Source of the DNA: Amycolatopsis sp. CA-126428
GTDB taxonomy: Bacteria > Actinomycetota > Actinomycetes > Mycobacteriales > Pseudonocardiaceae
Direction of reading: 5' to 3'
NCBI RefSeq assembly: GCF_002904335.1
Contig: NZ_PPHF01000074.1
Location: 62,001-126,000 of the forward strand
Length of the DNA: 64,000 bases
Each line of letters starts with the position of its first letter. Position 1 is the first letter of the stretch. Below the pieces are notes generated by a model. The model did not search any database. It saw only the letters and a program-made list of their open reading frames with translations, and had not been told where the DNA came from. Of the stretch, positions 9,453 through 17,040 are shown piece after piece. A program made the translations under genes and the position numbers.

Positions 9453-10652
9453 CTAGGACGCCGGTACCACCCACGGCAGCCAGGCCCGCAACGCGAACGT
9501 CCGCTGGTCGACCGGGCCCGCCGACAACGAGCCGCCCAGCAGGGAAATCCGCTCGTTGACGCCGGTGAGCCCGGTGCCCGACCCCGGTGACGGCACCGGG
9601 TGCGGCGGCAGCGGGTTGACGACCTCCAGCGACAACCCCGCGCCCGGGCCGCCGCGCACCAGCACCTCCGCGGGCGCCCCCGGCGCGTGCCGCAGCACGT
9701 TGGTCAGGGCCTCCTGGAGGATCCGGTACGCCGCGGTGGCGAGCGGAACCGGAGCCGCCGACACCTGGTCGAGCAGGATCGTCACGTTGACCGCCAAGCC
9801 CGCTTGCCGGGCGCCGGCGATCAGGTCGGGGATGTCGGCCAGCGTCGGCGGTGGCGGCTCCGCGGGCCCGCCGGGTGCCCGCTCGGCGAAGCCCGGGCCC
9901 CGCAGCACGCCGATCACCTGACGCAGGTCGTCGAGCGATTGCCGGGCGGTGGTCCGCACGGTCTTGGCCGCCGCCACCGCGTCCGGCGTCGTGGCGGCGG
10001 TGACCTCCAACGCGCCCGCCTGCAACGAAAGCAGGGAGAGCCGGTGCCCGAGGACGTCGTGCATCTCGCGGGCGATCCGCGCCTGCTCCTCCTTGCGGGC
10101 CACCTGATCGCGCAGCGCCTCCTGCTCGGCGATCCGGCGGCGCGTCTCGGCGAGGCTGTGCCGGACGATCCCCAGGGTGAGGGGCACCGCCGTGTACACC
10201 ACCGCGGTCAGCACCACCCCGGTGAGCTTGGCGGCGGTCGTGCCGGTCGACATCCAGGCCTCGGCGAGCGACGACTCCGCGGCCCGGCTCGCGTCCCGCC
10301 AGACCGCGAGCCCGGTCGCCGCGAACACCAGCGTCGCCGCGCTCCACCGCCACCAGCCCACGTACCGGGTGGTGAGCGCGGCGAGGGCGATCAGCGCCGC
10401 CATCGAGTCGCCGGCCAGCAGCAGCGGCGGCACCAGCGCGATGCCGGTGACGAGCAGCGGCCAGCGGTGCCGCCAGACCAGCATGACCGCCGCGCCGATC
10501 GCGACGAGCCAGCCGAGCATCCCGAACGCCGTGGGCAACGCGTCCGGGTCGTCCGGCGGCGAGCTTTCCAACGCGAAGTTGACGGTGCTCGTCAGCACGC
10601 CCGCCGCGACCGCGAGCACGGTGCACACCACCCGAAGCACGGACCGTCCCAT
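9453..10652 (-). CDS. Sensor histidine kinase (HisKA_3 type)
   Basis: A 399-residue kinase with about five or six N-terminal membrane segments and little extracytoplasmic sequence, suggesting it senses a membrane-borne signal. The phospho-accepting His198 lies in AREMHDVLGHRLSLLS. The ATPase domain has an N box AAYRILQEALTNVLRHA and a G box SGTGLTGVNERI. It is the first gene of an operon with the response regulator and the NTPase. Membrane-only kinases of this class with NarL regulators often respond to cell-envelope stress. Confidence 0.92.
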   Translation of the reverse strand: MGRSVLRVVCTVLAVAAGVLTSTVNFALESSPPDDPDALPTAFGMLGWLVAIGAAVMLVWRHRWPLLVTGIALVPPLLLAGDSMAALIALAALTTRYVGWWRWSAATLVFAATGLAVWRDASRAAESSLAEAWMSTGTTAAKLTGVVLTAVVYTAVPLTLGIVRHSLAETRRRIAEQEALRDQVARKEEQARIAREMHDVLGHRLSLLSLQAGALEVTAATTPDAVAAAKTVRTTARQSLDDLRQVIGVLRGPGFAERAPGGPAEPPPPTLADIPDLIAGARQAGLAVNVTILLDQVSAAPVPLATAAYRILQEALTNVLRHAPGAPAEVLVRGGPGAGLSLEVVNPLPPHPVPSPGSGTGLTGVNERISLLGGSLSAGPVDQRTFALRAWLPWVVPAS

Positions 10653-10720
10653 GCGGGAAGCCTACGAGGTGGTCACCACCACCCCATCAGCCGTTCCGCT
10701 CGTCCACCCCGCGATCGGTG

Positions 10721-10734
10721 ACGACTTAAGTCGT
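10721..10734. promoter_or_regulatory. Perfect palindrome, likely response-regulator operator
   Basis: ACGACTTAAGTCGT is a perfect 14-bp palindrome between the divergent kinase (10652) and DUF4190 gene (10820). The core GACT-TA-AGTC resembles the ACT-N2-AGT sites of LiaR/VraR/DesR-type NarL regulators, so it is a good candidate for binding by the regulator encoded at 8784-9443. Confidence 0.75.
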
Positions 10735-10819
10735 ACGGCGTCGAGGCTTGCGGACGACGCGGGACGCCTTACCGCGCTGGTTTCCTTCTCGCCGTCAAGC
10801 AGCAGCGAAAGGAACCCCG

Positions 10820-11428
10820 ATGACCGACTACACCCCGCTCCAACAGCACGCCGCCCCGCCGGCCACGCCGCCGCGCAACGGCCTGGGCACGGCCGGGTTC
10901 GTCCTCGGCCTGATCGGGCTGGTGATCGCGCCGATCCCGCTCGCCGGGGTCGCCGCCTGGCCGCTGGCCGTGCTCGGCCTGATCCTGTCGGCGGTGGGCG
11001 TGGCCAGGGTGCGGGCCGGCAAGGCGACGAACAAGGGACTCTCGATCGCCGGCGTCGTCGTGTCGCTGCTCGGCCTGATCGTCAGCATCCTGTGGCTGGT
11101 GGTGATCGGCAAGGCGATCAGCGACGTCAACGACCAGGCCGGCCAGCACCACACCATCGTCTACCAGGTGAGCGGGGACGCGAAGGCCGTCGACATCGTC
11201 TACAGCACCTTCGACCGGGACACGATCCTGATCAACACCGAGGTCGGGGCCGCCCAGCCGTGGACCAAGACCGTCGAAGCCACGGGATTCCTCGCCGGAG
11301 CCCAGTTCTCCGCGACCGCCGGGCCGGACGGCGGCTCGGTGGGCTGCCAGGTGATCGTCGACGGCAAGGAGGCCAAGACCGCCACCGCGGCCGGGGCCGG
11401 GGCCGTCGCGAACTGCACCGGCTTCTGA
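10820..11428 (+). CDS. DUF4190/MmpS-like membrane protein
   Basis: This 202-residue protein starts at ATG 10820 with AAAGGA upstream. A short proline-rich cytoplasmic head is followed by two hydrophobic hairpin segments (GTAGFVLGLIGLVIAPIPL and GLSIAGVVVSLLGLIVSIL), the DUF4190 pattern, then an extracytoplasmic beta-rich domain of about 90 residues resembling MmpS-type domains, with two cysteines (GCQVI and NCTGF) that may pair. It is divergent from the two-component operon and probably controlled by it via the palindrome at 10721. Role likely at the cell envelope. Confidence 0.8.
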   Translation: MTDYTPLQQHAAPPATPPRNGLGTAGFVLGLIGLVIAPIPLAGVAAWPLAVLGLILSAVGVARVRAGKATNKGLSIAGVVVSLLGLIVSILWLVVIGKAISDVNDQAGQHHTIVYQVSGDAKAVDIVYSTFDRDTILINTEVGAAQPWTKTVEATGFLAGAQFSATAGPDGGSVGCQVIVDGKEAKTATAAGAGAVANCTGF

Positions 11429-11430
11429 GT

Positions 11431-11467
11431 CCCGTGCCGCCCGGGCGAGGGGGCCGGGCGGCACGGG
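11431..11467. terminator. Terminator hairpin, 14-bp stem
   Basis: 11431-11444 and 11454-11467 are perfect complements with a 9-base loop. It begins three bases after the DUF4190 gene stop. No T-run follows, as is common in actinobacteria. Confidence 0.85.
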
Positions 11468-11470
11468 TGA

Positions 11471-11501
11471 GGTGGGACCCGGCCCGGGGGCGGGTCCCAC
11501 C
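11471..11501. terminator. Second terminator hairpin, 11-bp stem
   Basis: 11471-11481 pairs perfectly with 11491-11501 around a 9-base loop. It lies five bases beyond the sialidase stop on the minus strand. Together with the hairpin at 11431 it separates two convergent genes. Confidence 0.8.
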
Positions 11502-11506
11502 CCGGT

Positions 11507-13012
11507 TCAGCCGCAGTGCTCGAACTGGCTGTCGTAGACCTGGCCGCCGGCCGAGCCGCCCCACTTCACGCACTTGTCCGCCGCGGTGGCCTTGACCGGG
11601 CCGGCGAAGTAGGAGAACGCGCCCGAGTCGGTCTGCCGCGCCGAGCCCTTGACCTCCAGGTAGGCCGCGGTCGCGGTGGCCGTCCCGGCGGCGCCGTTCT
11701 TCATGGTGCTGACGCAGTTCTGGCCGTTGGCCGCGTTGTACGACAAGAACACCGTGCCGGCCGCGCCGCCGGTGCCGAGCGGAGCCGAGTCGATCACGCC
11801 GTAGCCGCCACCGCAGGCGGGGGCGCCGAGCGCGGCGTCACTGACCGCGGCGAAGCGGATCGTGTCGTTCGCGTGGTACTCCGGGCCCGCTTCGAACAGC
11901 ACGCCGACCGACGACTGGGACAGCTGGACCATGTCGGAGTACGACGCGTCCTGGCCCCACACGAGCACGCTGCCGGCGGTGCCGGTCCAGTTGGCACCCT
12001 CGTCGAAGGACGAGTGGACCCGCAGCTCCTTGCGCCGGTCGCAGACGGACGGGGCCGCGAAGACGATGCGGTTGTACTTGCCGCCGGTGTCGGTCGCGCT
12101 CATCCGGGCCGTCGAGCCCTCGACGACCGGGGTGACGAGGTCGGTGGCGAAGGCGAACTTCGAGCTGAACGTCGCGCCGCCGTCGGAGCTGATCGCGGAC
12201 GCGCGGTTGTGGGTGCCGTCGGAGAGACACTTGTCGTCGCCGTTGGCGTCGTTGCGCGCGGCGGCGTAGACCCGGCCGTCCCGCAGTTCGGTGACGCTGA
12301 TCTCCTGCGGGTTCATCAAGTCCGAAGTGGACGTGTCGGTCGCCCCGCGGTGCCAGGTGGCGCCCTTGTCGTCGCTGTAGACCAGCGCGCCGGTGTTCTT
12401 GCCGCTGATCGTGTAGCTCATGCCGGCGACGAGCCGGCCGGCGTGCGCGCCGCGGGTCAGCACGATCCCGTGCGACGGACCGGTCGCCAGCCACCCCGGC
12501 GCGCTCGCGAACCCGAGTTCGGTGGTCAGCACCTTCGGCGCGCCCCACGTCTTCCCGTTGTCGTCGCTGATGGACACGCGCGGGATCCGGCCGCACGACG
12601 GGTTCGTGAAGCACTGCATGGTCGACAACAGCACGATCCGGTTGCTGCCCGGGAGGACGATCGGCGCCGGATTCCCCTTCACGTCCCCGAAAGCCTCGAT
12701 GGCGGTGTTCAGCGCGCCCCACGTCTTGCCGCCGTCGGTCGAGCGCTTCATGACCAGGTCGATCTTGCCGAGGTCGTTGCAGAAGTCGGCGCCGCCGTTG
12801 CGGCCCTCGGCGAAGGCGAGCAGGTCGCCGTTGTTCGCTTTGACGATGGTGGGAATGCGGTAACAGTCGTGGCCTTCGGTGTTCTTGGCGAACACCAGCG
12901 TGCTGGCCACGTCGGCCTGAGCGGTCGCGGCGCCGACAGCCGCCGGGACCGCCAGGGCGGCGCACCCCAGCAGCCCGGCCAGCAGACCCTGGGCGAGTCG
13001 GGTGATCTTCAC
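11507..13012 (-). CDS. Secreted exo-alpha-sialidase (GH33)
   Basis: A 501-residue secreted sialidase that removes terminal sialic acids from glycans. A signal peptide covers about residues 1-33. The arginine-containing YRIP motif is at 51-54, and there are five Asp-boxes: STDGGKTW (91), SDDNGKTW (149), SDDKGATW (213), SSDGGATF (275) and SFDEGANW. The catalytic Asp/Glu/Tyr core fits a six-bladed propeller. No carbohydrate-binding module is clear; a short Cys-containing C-terminal piece follows. Start GTG 13012 has GGGAGC upstream. It may feed a sialate carrier such as the one at 5587, but no nan genes lie here. Confidence 0.9.
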   Translation of the reverse strand: MKITRLAQGLLAGLLGCAALAVPAAVGAATAQADVASTLVFAKNTEGHDCYRIPTIVKANNGDLLAFAEGRNGGADFCNDLGKIDLVMKRSTDGGKTWGALNTAIEAFGDVKGNPAPIVLPGSNRIVLLSTMQCFTNPSCGRIPRVSISDDNGKTWGAPKVLTTELGFASAPGWLATGPSHGIVLTRGAHAGRLVAGMSYTISGKNTGALVYSDDKGATWHRGATDTSTSDLMNPQEISVTELRDGRVYAAARNDANGDDKCLSDGTHNRASAISSDGGATFSSKFAFATDLVTPVVEGSTARMSATDTGGKYNRIVFAAPSVCDRRKELRVHSSFDEGANWTGTAGSVLVWGQDASYSDMVQLSQSSVGVLFEAGPEYHANDTIRFAAVSDAALGAPACGGGYGVIDSAPLGTGGAAGTVFLSYNAANGQNCVSTMKNGAAGTATATAAYLEVKGSARQTDSGAFSYFAGPVKATAADKCVKWGGSAGGQVYDSQFEHCG

Positions 13013-13090
13013 GGTTCGTGCTCCCTACGGAATCGGTCAACGTCTCGCCGGCAGCGTCGACGCGTCCCGTACAAGAGGAGTACAACCGCG

Positions 13091-13108
13091 CGTATAACGA
13101 CCTATACG
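13091..13108. promoter_or_regulatory. Inverted repeat upstream of sialidase
   Basis: CGTATA-N6-TATACG is a perfect 6-bp inverted repeat about 80 bases upstream of the sialidase start. GTATA half sites are typical of GntR-family regulators. No GntR gene of the classical type is adjacent. Confidence 0.45.
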
Positions 13109-13125
13109 TGACCGCCAGGGAAAAT

Positions 13126-14094
13126 TCAGGTGAACGCGGCCAGGGTGCCGAAGCCGGTCGCCAGCACCAGAAGCGTCGAGAGGAGCCCCAGAAGCAGGGC
13201 CCGTCCGCCGCCGCGCAGCAGCGCGCCGAGCCGGACGGCGCAGCCGAGGCCGAACAACGCACCCGCGAGCAGGAGCGTCGACGCGGTCTTCGTGACGTCG
13301 AGCACGAACGCGGGGACCAGGCCGGTGCTCCGGACGGCGACCATCGCGAGGAAGCCGAGGACGAACAGCGGCACGAGCGGAGCGTGCGTGTCGCGGCGGC
13401 CGCGTTCGGTCGCGCCGACGAGCGCGACCACCGGGGCGAGCAGCACGACACGGCTCAGCTTCACCACGACGGCGATCCCGACCGCGGCCGCCCCCGCGGG
13501 CCCGGCCGCCGCGACCACCTGGGCGACTTCGTGCACCGAGATCCCGGCCCAGCTGCCGGTCCGGGTCGCGTCCAAGCCGAGAGCGCGCGCGAGCAGGGGA
13601 AGCGCGGCCAAGGCGACGCTGCCGTAGCAGGTGACGAGCGCGACGGCGGTGGCGACGTCTTCGTCGTCGCGCTCGATCACGCCTTCCACCGCGGCGATCG
13701 CCGACGCGCCGCAGATCGAGAAGCCGGTGGCGACCAGCAGGGCGAGACTGCGCGGGACCCGGACCAGCCGGGCGAGGCCGAGCGTGCCGAGGAAGGTGAC
13801 GGCGACCGTCAGCACGACCGCGGCCAGCGAGCCGGGGCCGAGCGCGAGCACGGTGGGGACGGCGAGCTGGAGCCCGAGCAGCACGACGCCCGCGCGCAGC
13901 AGGCGTTTCGTCAGGCGGGCGACGGCCTGGCGCTGTTCGCCGGTCAGGACAGGGGTGCTCCCGACGACGACGCCGAGCACCACCGCGGCGGTGAGGGCGC
14001 CCACCACCGGCCAGGCCGAGCTGAGCGCGTACGCCGCGGCGACGCCGAGCCCGGTGATCGCGAAGCCGGAGGTCTTCGCCGTCGTCAGTGCCAT
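13126..14094 (-). CDS. YeiH family putative sulfate exporter (UPF0324)
   Basis: A membrane protein of about 322 residues with ten or so hydrophobic segments and the family stretches FSICGASAIAAVEGV and SWAGISVHEVAQVVAA. It belongs to the YeiH/UPF0324 family, annotated as putative sulfate exporters linked to sulfur metabolism. I prefer ATG 14094 (MALTTAK) to ATG 14154, because the latter would overlap the LysR box and has no ribosome binding site; neither start has a strong one. A divergent LysR regulator at 14166 is the usual companion (as YeiE is for YeiH). Confidence 0.85.
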   Translation of the reverse strand: MALTTAKTSGFAITGLGVAAAYALSSAWPVVGALTAAVVLGVVVGSTPVLTGEQRQAVARLTKRLLRAGVVLLGLQLAVPTVLALGPGSLAAVVLTVAVTFLGTLGLARLVRVPRSLALLVATGFSICGASAIAAVEGVIERDDEDVATAVALVTCYGSVALAALPLLARALGLDATRTGSWAGISVHEVAQVVAAAGPAGAAAVGIAVVVKLSRVVLLAPVVALVGATERGRRDTHAPLVPLFVLGFLAMVAVRSTGLVPAFVLDVTKTASTLLLAGALFGLGCAVRLGALLRGGGRALLLGLLSTLLVLATGFGTLAAFT

Positions 14095-14151
14095 ACCGTG
14101 CAGCGTCGTCGCCCGCGGGCGTGCGCGGTAGCCGGCCGTCCGTGGTGAGGT

Positions 14152-14168
14152 CATAGACTGAAGCTATG
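14152..14168. promoter_or_regulatory. LysR box over the regulator's own start
   Basis: CATAG-N7-CTATG with a T-N11-A spacing (T14154, A14166), the classical LysR site. It overlaps the ATG of the LysR gene at 14166, suiting autorepression, and lies about 58 bases upstream of the YeiH start chosen here, suiting activation. Confidence 0.65.
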
Positions 14169-15065
14169 ACCGGACCGGACCTGGACTCGCTGCGCCTGTT
14201 GGTGCTCGTCGACGACCTCGGCAGCATCGGCCAGGCGGCCGGCGCCCTCGGCATCGCCCAGCCGTCGGCGAGCAAACGGCTGTCCACTTTGGAACGTCAA
14301 CTGGGACTGTCCCTGGTGGACCGGACCCGGCGCGGCTCGGCGCTGACCCCGGACGGCCGGGTGATCGCGGGCTGGGCCCACCGCGTGCTGACCGAAGTGG
14401 ACGGACTGCGCACCGGCGCGGAAGCCCTGCGCACCCAGCGGGGCGCGCAGTTGCGCGTCGCGGCGAGCATGACGCTCGCCGAGCACTTCGTGCCCGCCTG
14501 GATCGGCGAGGTCAAGCGGACCGGGCCGGACACCTACGTCGGCCTCGAGGTGGTGAACTCCGAGCAGGTCGCCGACCTGGTCGCGCGCGGGCGGGTGGAC
14601 CTGGGGTTCGTCGAGTCGCCGGGGCCGTGGCCGGGGCTGGCCACGCGCCGCGTCGCGGCGGACCGGCTCGTCGTGGTGGTCCCGGCGGGGCACGCCTGGG
14701 CGCGGCGCCGCCGTCCACTGCGGGCCGAGGAGCTGGCCGCGACGCCGTTGGTGGTGCGCGAGCCGGGCTCGGGAACGCGCGAGACGGTCGAGGCGGCGCT
14801 GCGCCGGGCGGGGGTGGGCCCGGTGCGGCCGTTGCTGGAGCTGGGTTCGGCCTCGGCGGTGCGCAACGCGGTGATCACCGGCGCCGGGCCGGCGGTGATC
14901 AGCGAGCTCGACGTGGTGCGCGAAGTGGCCGGCCGGCGGCTGGTGCCGGTAGCGGTGGAAGGCATGGAGCTGGGCCGGGTGCTGCGCGCGGTGTGGCCGG
15001 CGGGCCGGCGTCTCACGGGCCCGGCGGCGGAACTGCTGACGCTGGCGGTGCGGTCCGGCTCTTAG
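14166..15065 (+). CDS. LysR family regulator, partner of YeiH
   Basis: A 299-residue LysR protein: winged helix-turn-helix at residues 5-65 (GSIGQAAGALGIAQPSASKRLSTLERQLG) and a substrate-binding domain with LRVAASMTLAEHFVPAWI and the GSGTRETVEAALR loop, similar to the CysB/YeiE/CbbR branch. Divergent from the YeiH exporter, which it probably controls through the box at 14152-14168. Its TAG stop shares TTAG with the TAA of the convergent second LysR gene. Confidence 0.92.
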   Translation: MTGPDLDSLRLLVLVDDLGSIGQAAGALGIAQPSASKRLSTLERQLGLSLVDRTRRGSALTPDGRVIAGWAHRVLTEVDGLRTGAEALRTQRGAQLRVAASMTLAEHFVPAWIGEVKRTGPDTYVGLEVVNSEQVADLVARGRVDLGFVESPGPWPGLATRRVAADRLVVVVPAGHAWARRRRPLRAEELAATPLVVREPGSGTRETVEAALRRAGVGPVRPLLELGSASAVRNAVITGAGPAVISELDVVREVAGRRLVPVAVEGMELGRVLRAVWPAGRRLTGPAAELLTLAVRSGS

Positions 15066-15964
15066 CGTGCCGAAACCTTGAGGCCGGCCGCTTCGGGGCT
15101 GGTCAGGTGCGCCGCCAGCGTCTTGCACGCCGACGCCAGGAGGTCGTTGTCGTCGCTCGCGCGGGTGGCCAGGGCCACCTGGCACGGCTCGATGCCGTCC
15201 AGCGGGACGATCGTCACGTCGCGCCGGAGCCGGCTGAACCGCACCCCGGCCGGGACGATCGCCACCAGCTGGCCCGCGGCGATCAGTTCGAACTTCTCCT
15301 CGAACTCCTTGACGAGCGGGCCGTCCGGGGCGCGGCGGCCGTCCGGGCGCGGGTCGATGCGCCAGAACGCGTTCCACTCCGGGTCGTCGACGCGGGGGAG
15401 CGGCTCGTCCGCGAAGTCGGCCAGCGTGACCGACTCCCGGCCGGCCAGGCGGTGGTCCGCGGACACCAGCAGCACCCGCTCTTCGGGGTAGAGCACGGTG
15501 ACCCGCAGCTGGTCGGCCCGCAGCGGCAACCGCGTCACCGCGACGTCCACCCGGTGCTCCAGCAGCGCCTCCCGGGTTTCGGTCCAGCCCAGGTGCCGGG
15601 TCAAGACCTCGGCCTCGGGGTGGCGGCGGCGCAGTTCGCGCACCGCCGGCGTGACGAACAGGTTCGTCCGGTAGCCGATGGTGATGCGGCTCGGCGCGGC
15701 CGCCGCGCGGGTGCTCACCGCCGCCTGCTCGGCCGACTGCAGCAGCGCCTTGGCGCGGGGCAGGAACACTTCGCCCGCTTCGGTCAGCCGCGTGCCCTGC
15801 GGCGTGCGATCCAGCAGGCGCGCGCCGAGCTGGCCCTCGAGCCGGCGGATCTGCCGGCTCAGCGACGGCTGCGTCGTGTGCAGGGCGGCCGCCGCGCGCC
15901 CGAAGTGCCGATGCTCGGCCACGGCCGTGAAGTACCGCACCAGCCGCAGGTCCAGGTCCGCCAT
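15062..15964 (-). CDS. LysR family regulator, divergent from SDR gene
   Basis: A 300-residue LysR protein with its helix-turn-helix near residues 18-50 (FGRAAAALHTTQPSLSRQIRRLEGQLG) and a typical effector domain (ITIGYRTNLFVTPAVREL). It is divergent from the SDR gene at 16087 across 122 bases, so it probably controls that gene. The effector is unknown. Confidence 0.92.
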   Translation of the reverse strand: MADLDLRLVRYFTAVAEHRHFGRAAAALHTTQPSLSRQIRRLEGQLGARLLDRTPQGTRLTEAGEVFLPRAKALLQSAEQAAVSTRAAAAPSRITIGYRTNLFVTPAVRELRRRHPEAEVLTRHLGWTETREALLEHRVDVAVTRLPLRADQLRVTVLYPEERVLLVSADHRLAGRESVTLADFADEPLPRVDDPEWNAFWRIDPRPDGRRAPDGPLVKEFEEKFELIAAGQLVAIVPAGVRFSRLRRDVTIVPLDGIEPCQVALATRASDDNDLLASACKTLAAHLTSPEAAGLKVSAR

Positions 15965-15997
15965 GACCGCAGTCTAGCTGCGGTGATGCCCGAAGCG

Positions 15998-16010
15998 TAT
16001 CGGCCGATGA
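15998..16010. promoter_or_regulatory. Candidate LysR box
   Basis: The sequence TATCGGCCGATGA keeps a T-N11-A spacing (T15998, A16010) and contains the perfect 10-bp palindrome ATCGGCCGAT at 15999-16008. It lies between the LysR gene at 15062-15964 and the SDR gene it probably regulates. Confidence 0.5.
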
Positions 16011-16086
16011 GAACCAGGCTTTGGACGTCCGCGCCGCCGCGGCCCAACGATGGAAGCACTGTCAGCCAGCTACGAGGAGTACGAAA

Positions 16087-16971
16087 ATGCGGGTGTTCGT
16101 CACCGGCGCGACCGGGTTCGTCGGCAGCGCCGTCGTCCGGGAACTGCGGGAAGCGGGGCACGAGGTCCTCGGCCTTTCCCGTTCGGAGGACAAGGCCGCG
16201 GCGCTCGCGGCCACCGGCGCCGAGGTCCGGCGCGGGAACTTGACCGACCTGGACGGCCTCCGCGCGGCGGCCGCCGAAGCGGACGCGGTCGTCCACACCG
16301 CCTACGTCCACGACGACTTCGCCGACCTCACGGGCGCGGCGGCGACCGACCGCGCGGCGATCGGCGCGTTCGGCGAAGCGCTCGAAGGATCCGGGAAGGC
16401 GCTGATCATCACGGCCGCGACCGGCCCGGTGGCCCCGGGCCGGATGGCCACCGAAGAAGACGCGGCCGCCCCGGCGTTCCCGCGATCGGCGTCGGAGGCG
16501 GCGGCGCTCGCGCTGGCCGAGCGGGGTGTGCGGGCGTCGGTGCTGCGGCTGCCGCAGTCGGTGCACGGCGAGGGCGACGGGCACGGGTTCGTCCCGGCCC
16601 TGATCCGTCTCGCGCGCGAGACGGGGGTGTCGGCCTACCCGGGCGACGGCACGGGTCGCTGGGCCGCGGTGCACCGCTTCGACGCGGCGCGCCTGTACCG
16701 CTTGGCCGTCGAGGCGGCGCCCGCGGGCGTGCGGCTGCACGCGGTGGGCGACGAAGGCGTGCCGCTGAAGGCGCTCGCCGGGGTCATCGGGGAGCGCCTC
16801 GGGCTGCCGGTGCGGTCGGTGGCCGACGTCCGGGGCCACTTCGGCTGGCTCGCGCACTTCGCCGGGCCGGACGCGCCGGCGTCGAGCGTCCTGACCCAGA
16901 AGCGGCTCGGCTGGCTGCCCGAGTGGCCCGGCCTGCTCGCCGACCTGGAAGCCGGGCACTACTTCGGCTGA
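16087..16971 (+). CDS. NAD(P)-dependent SDR/epimerase family protein
   Basis: A 294-residue extended or atypical short-chain dehydrogenase: the Rossmann motif TGATGFVGS at residues 6-14, then NLTD and VVHTAYV cofactor-contacting stretches. The catalytic YxxxK of standard SDRs is not evident; around residue 140 one finds FPRSASEAAALAL, as in proteins called NAD-dependent epimerase/dehydratase or NmrA-like. Start ATG 16087 has GAGGAG upstream. It is divergent from a LysR gene. The substrate is unknown. Confidence 0.85.
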   Translation: MRVFVTGATGFVGSAVVRELREAGHEVLGLSRSEDKAAALAATGAEVRRGNLTDLDGLRAAAAEADAVVHTAYVHDDFADLTGAAATDRAAIGAFGEALEGSGKALIITAATGPVAPGRMATEEDAAAPAFPRSASEAAALALAERGVRASVLRLPQSVHGEGDGHGFVPALIRLARETGVSAYPGDGTGRWAAVHRFDAARLYRLAVEAAPAGVRLHAVGDEGVPLKALAGVIGERLGLPVRSVADVRGHFGWLAHFAGPDAPASSVLTQKRLGWLPEWPGLLADLEAGHYFG

Positions 16972-16995
16972 CCTTCCTTGCCCTCGATCGAGCGG

Positions 16996-17005
16996 CGATA
17001 TATCG
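16996..17005. promoter_or_regulatory. PadR-type palindrome at the PadR promoter
   Basis: CGATATATCG is a perfect 10-bp palindrome 36 bases upstream of the PadR start. AT-rich ATAT-centred palindromes in GC-rich genomes are typical PadR operators, so this suggests autoregulation. Confidence 0.65.
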
Positions 17006-17040
17006 TGTGAATGTCGCCGATACGACTTGGAGGGTTATTC

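Noticed and set aside
11507-13012. Sialidase and the NanT-like carrier at 5587 as one sialic acid operon
   Set aside because: They are over 4 kb apart, on opposite strands, with unrelated genes between and no catabolic genes.
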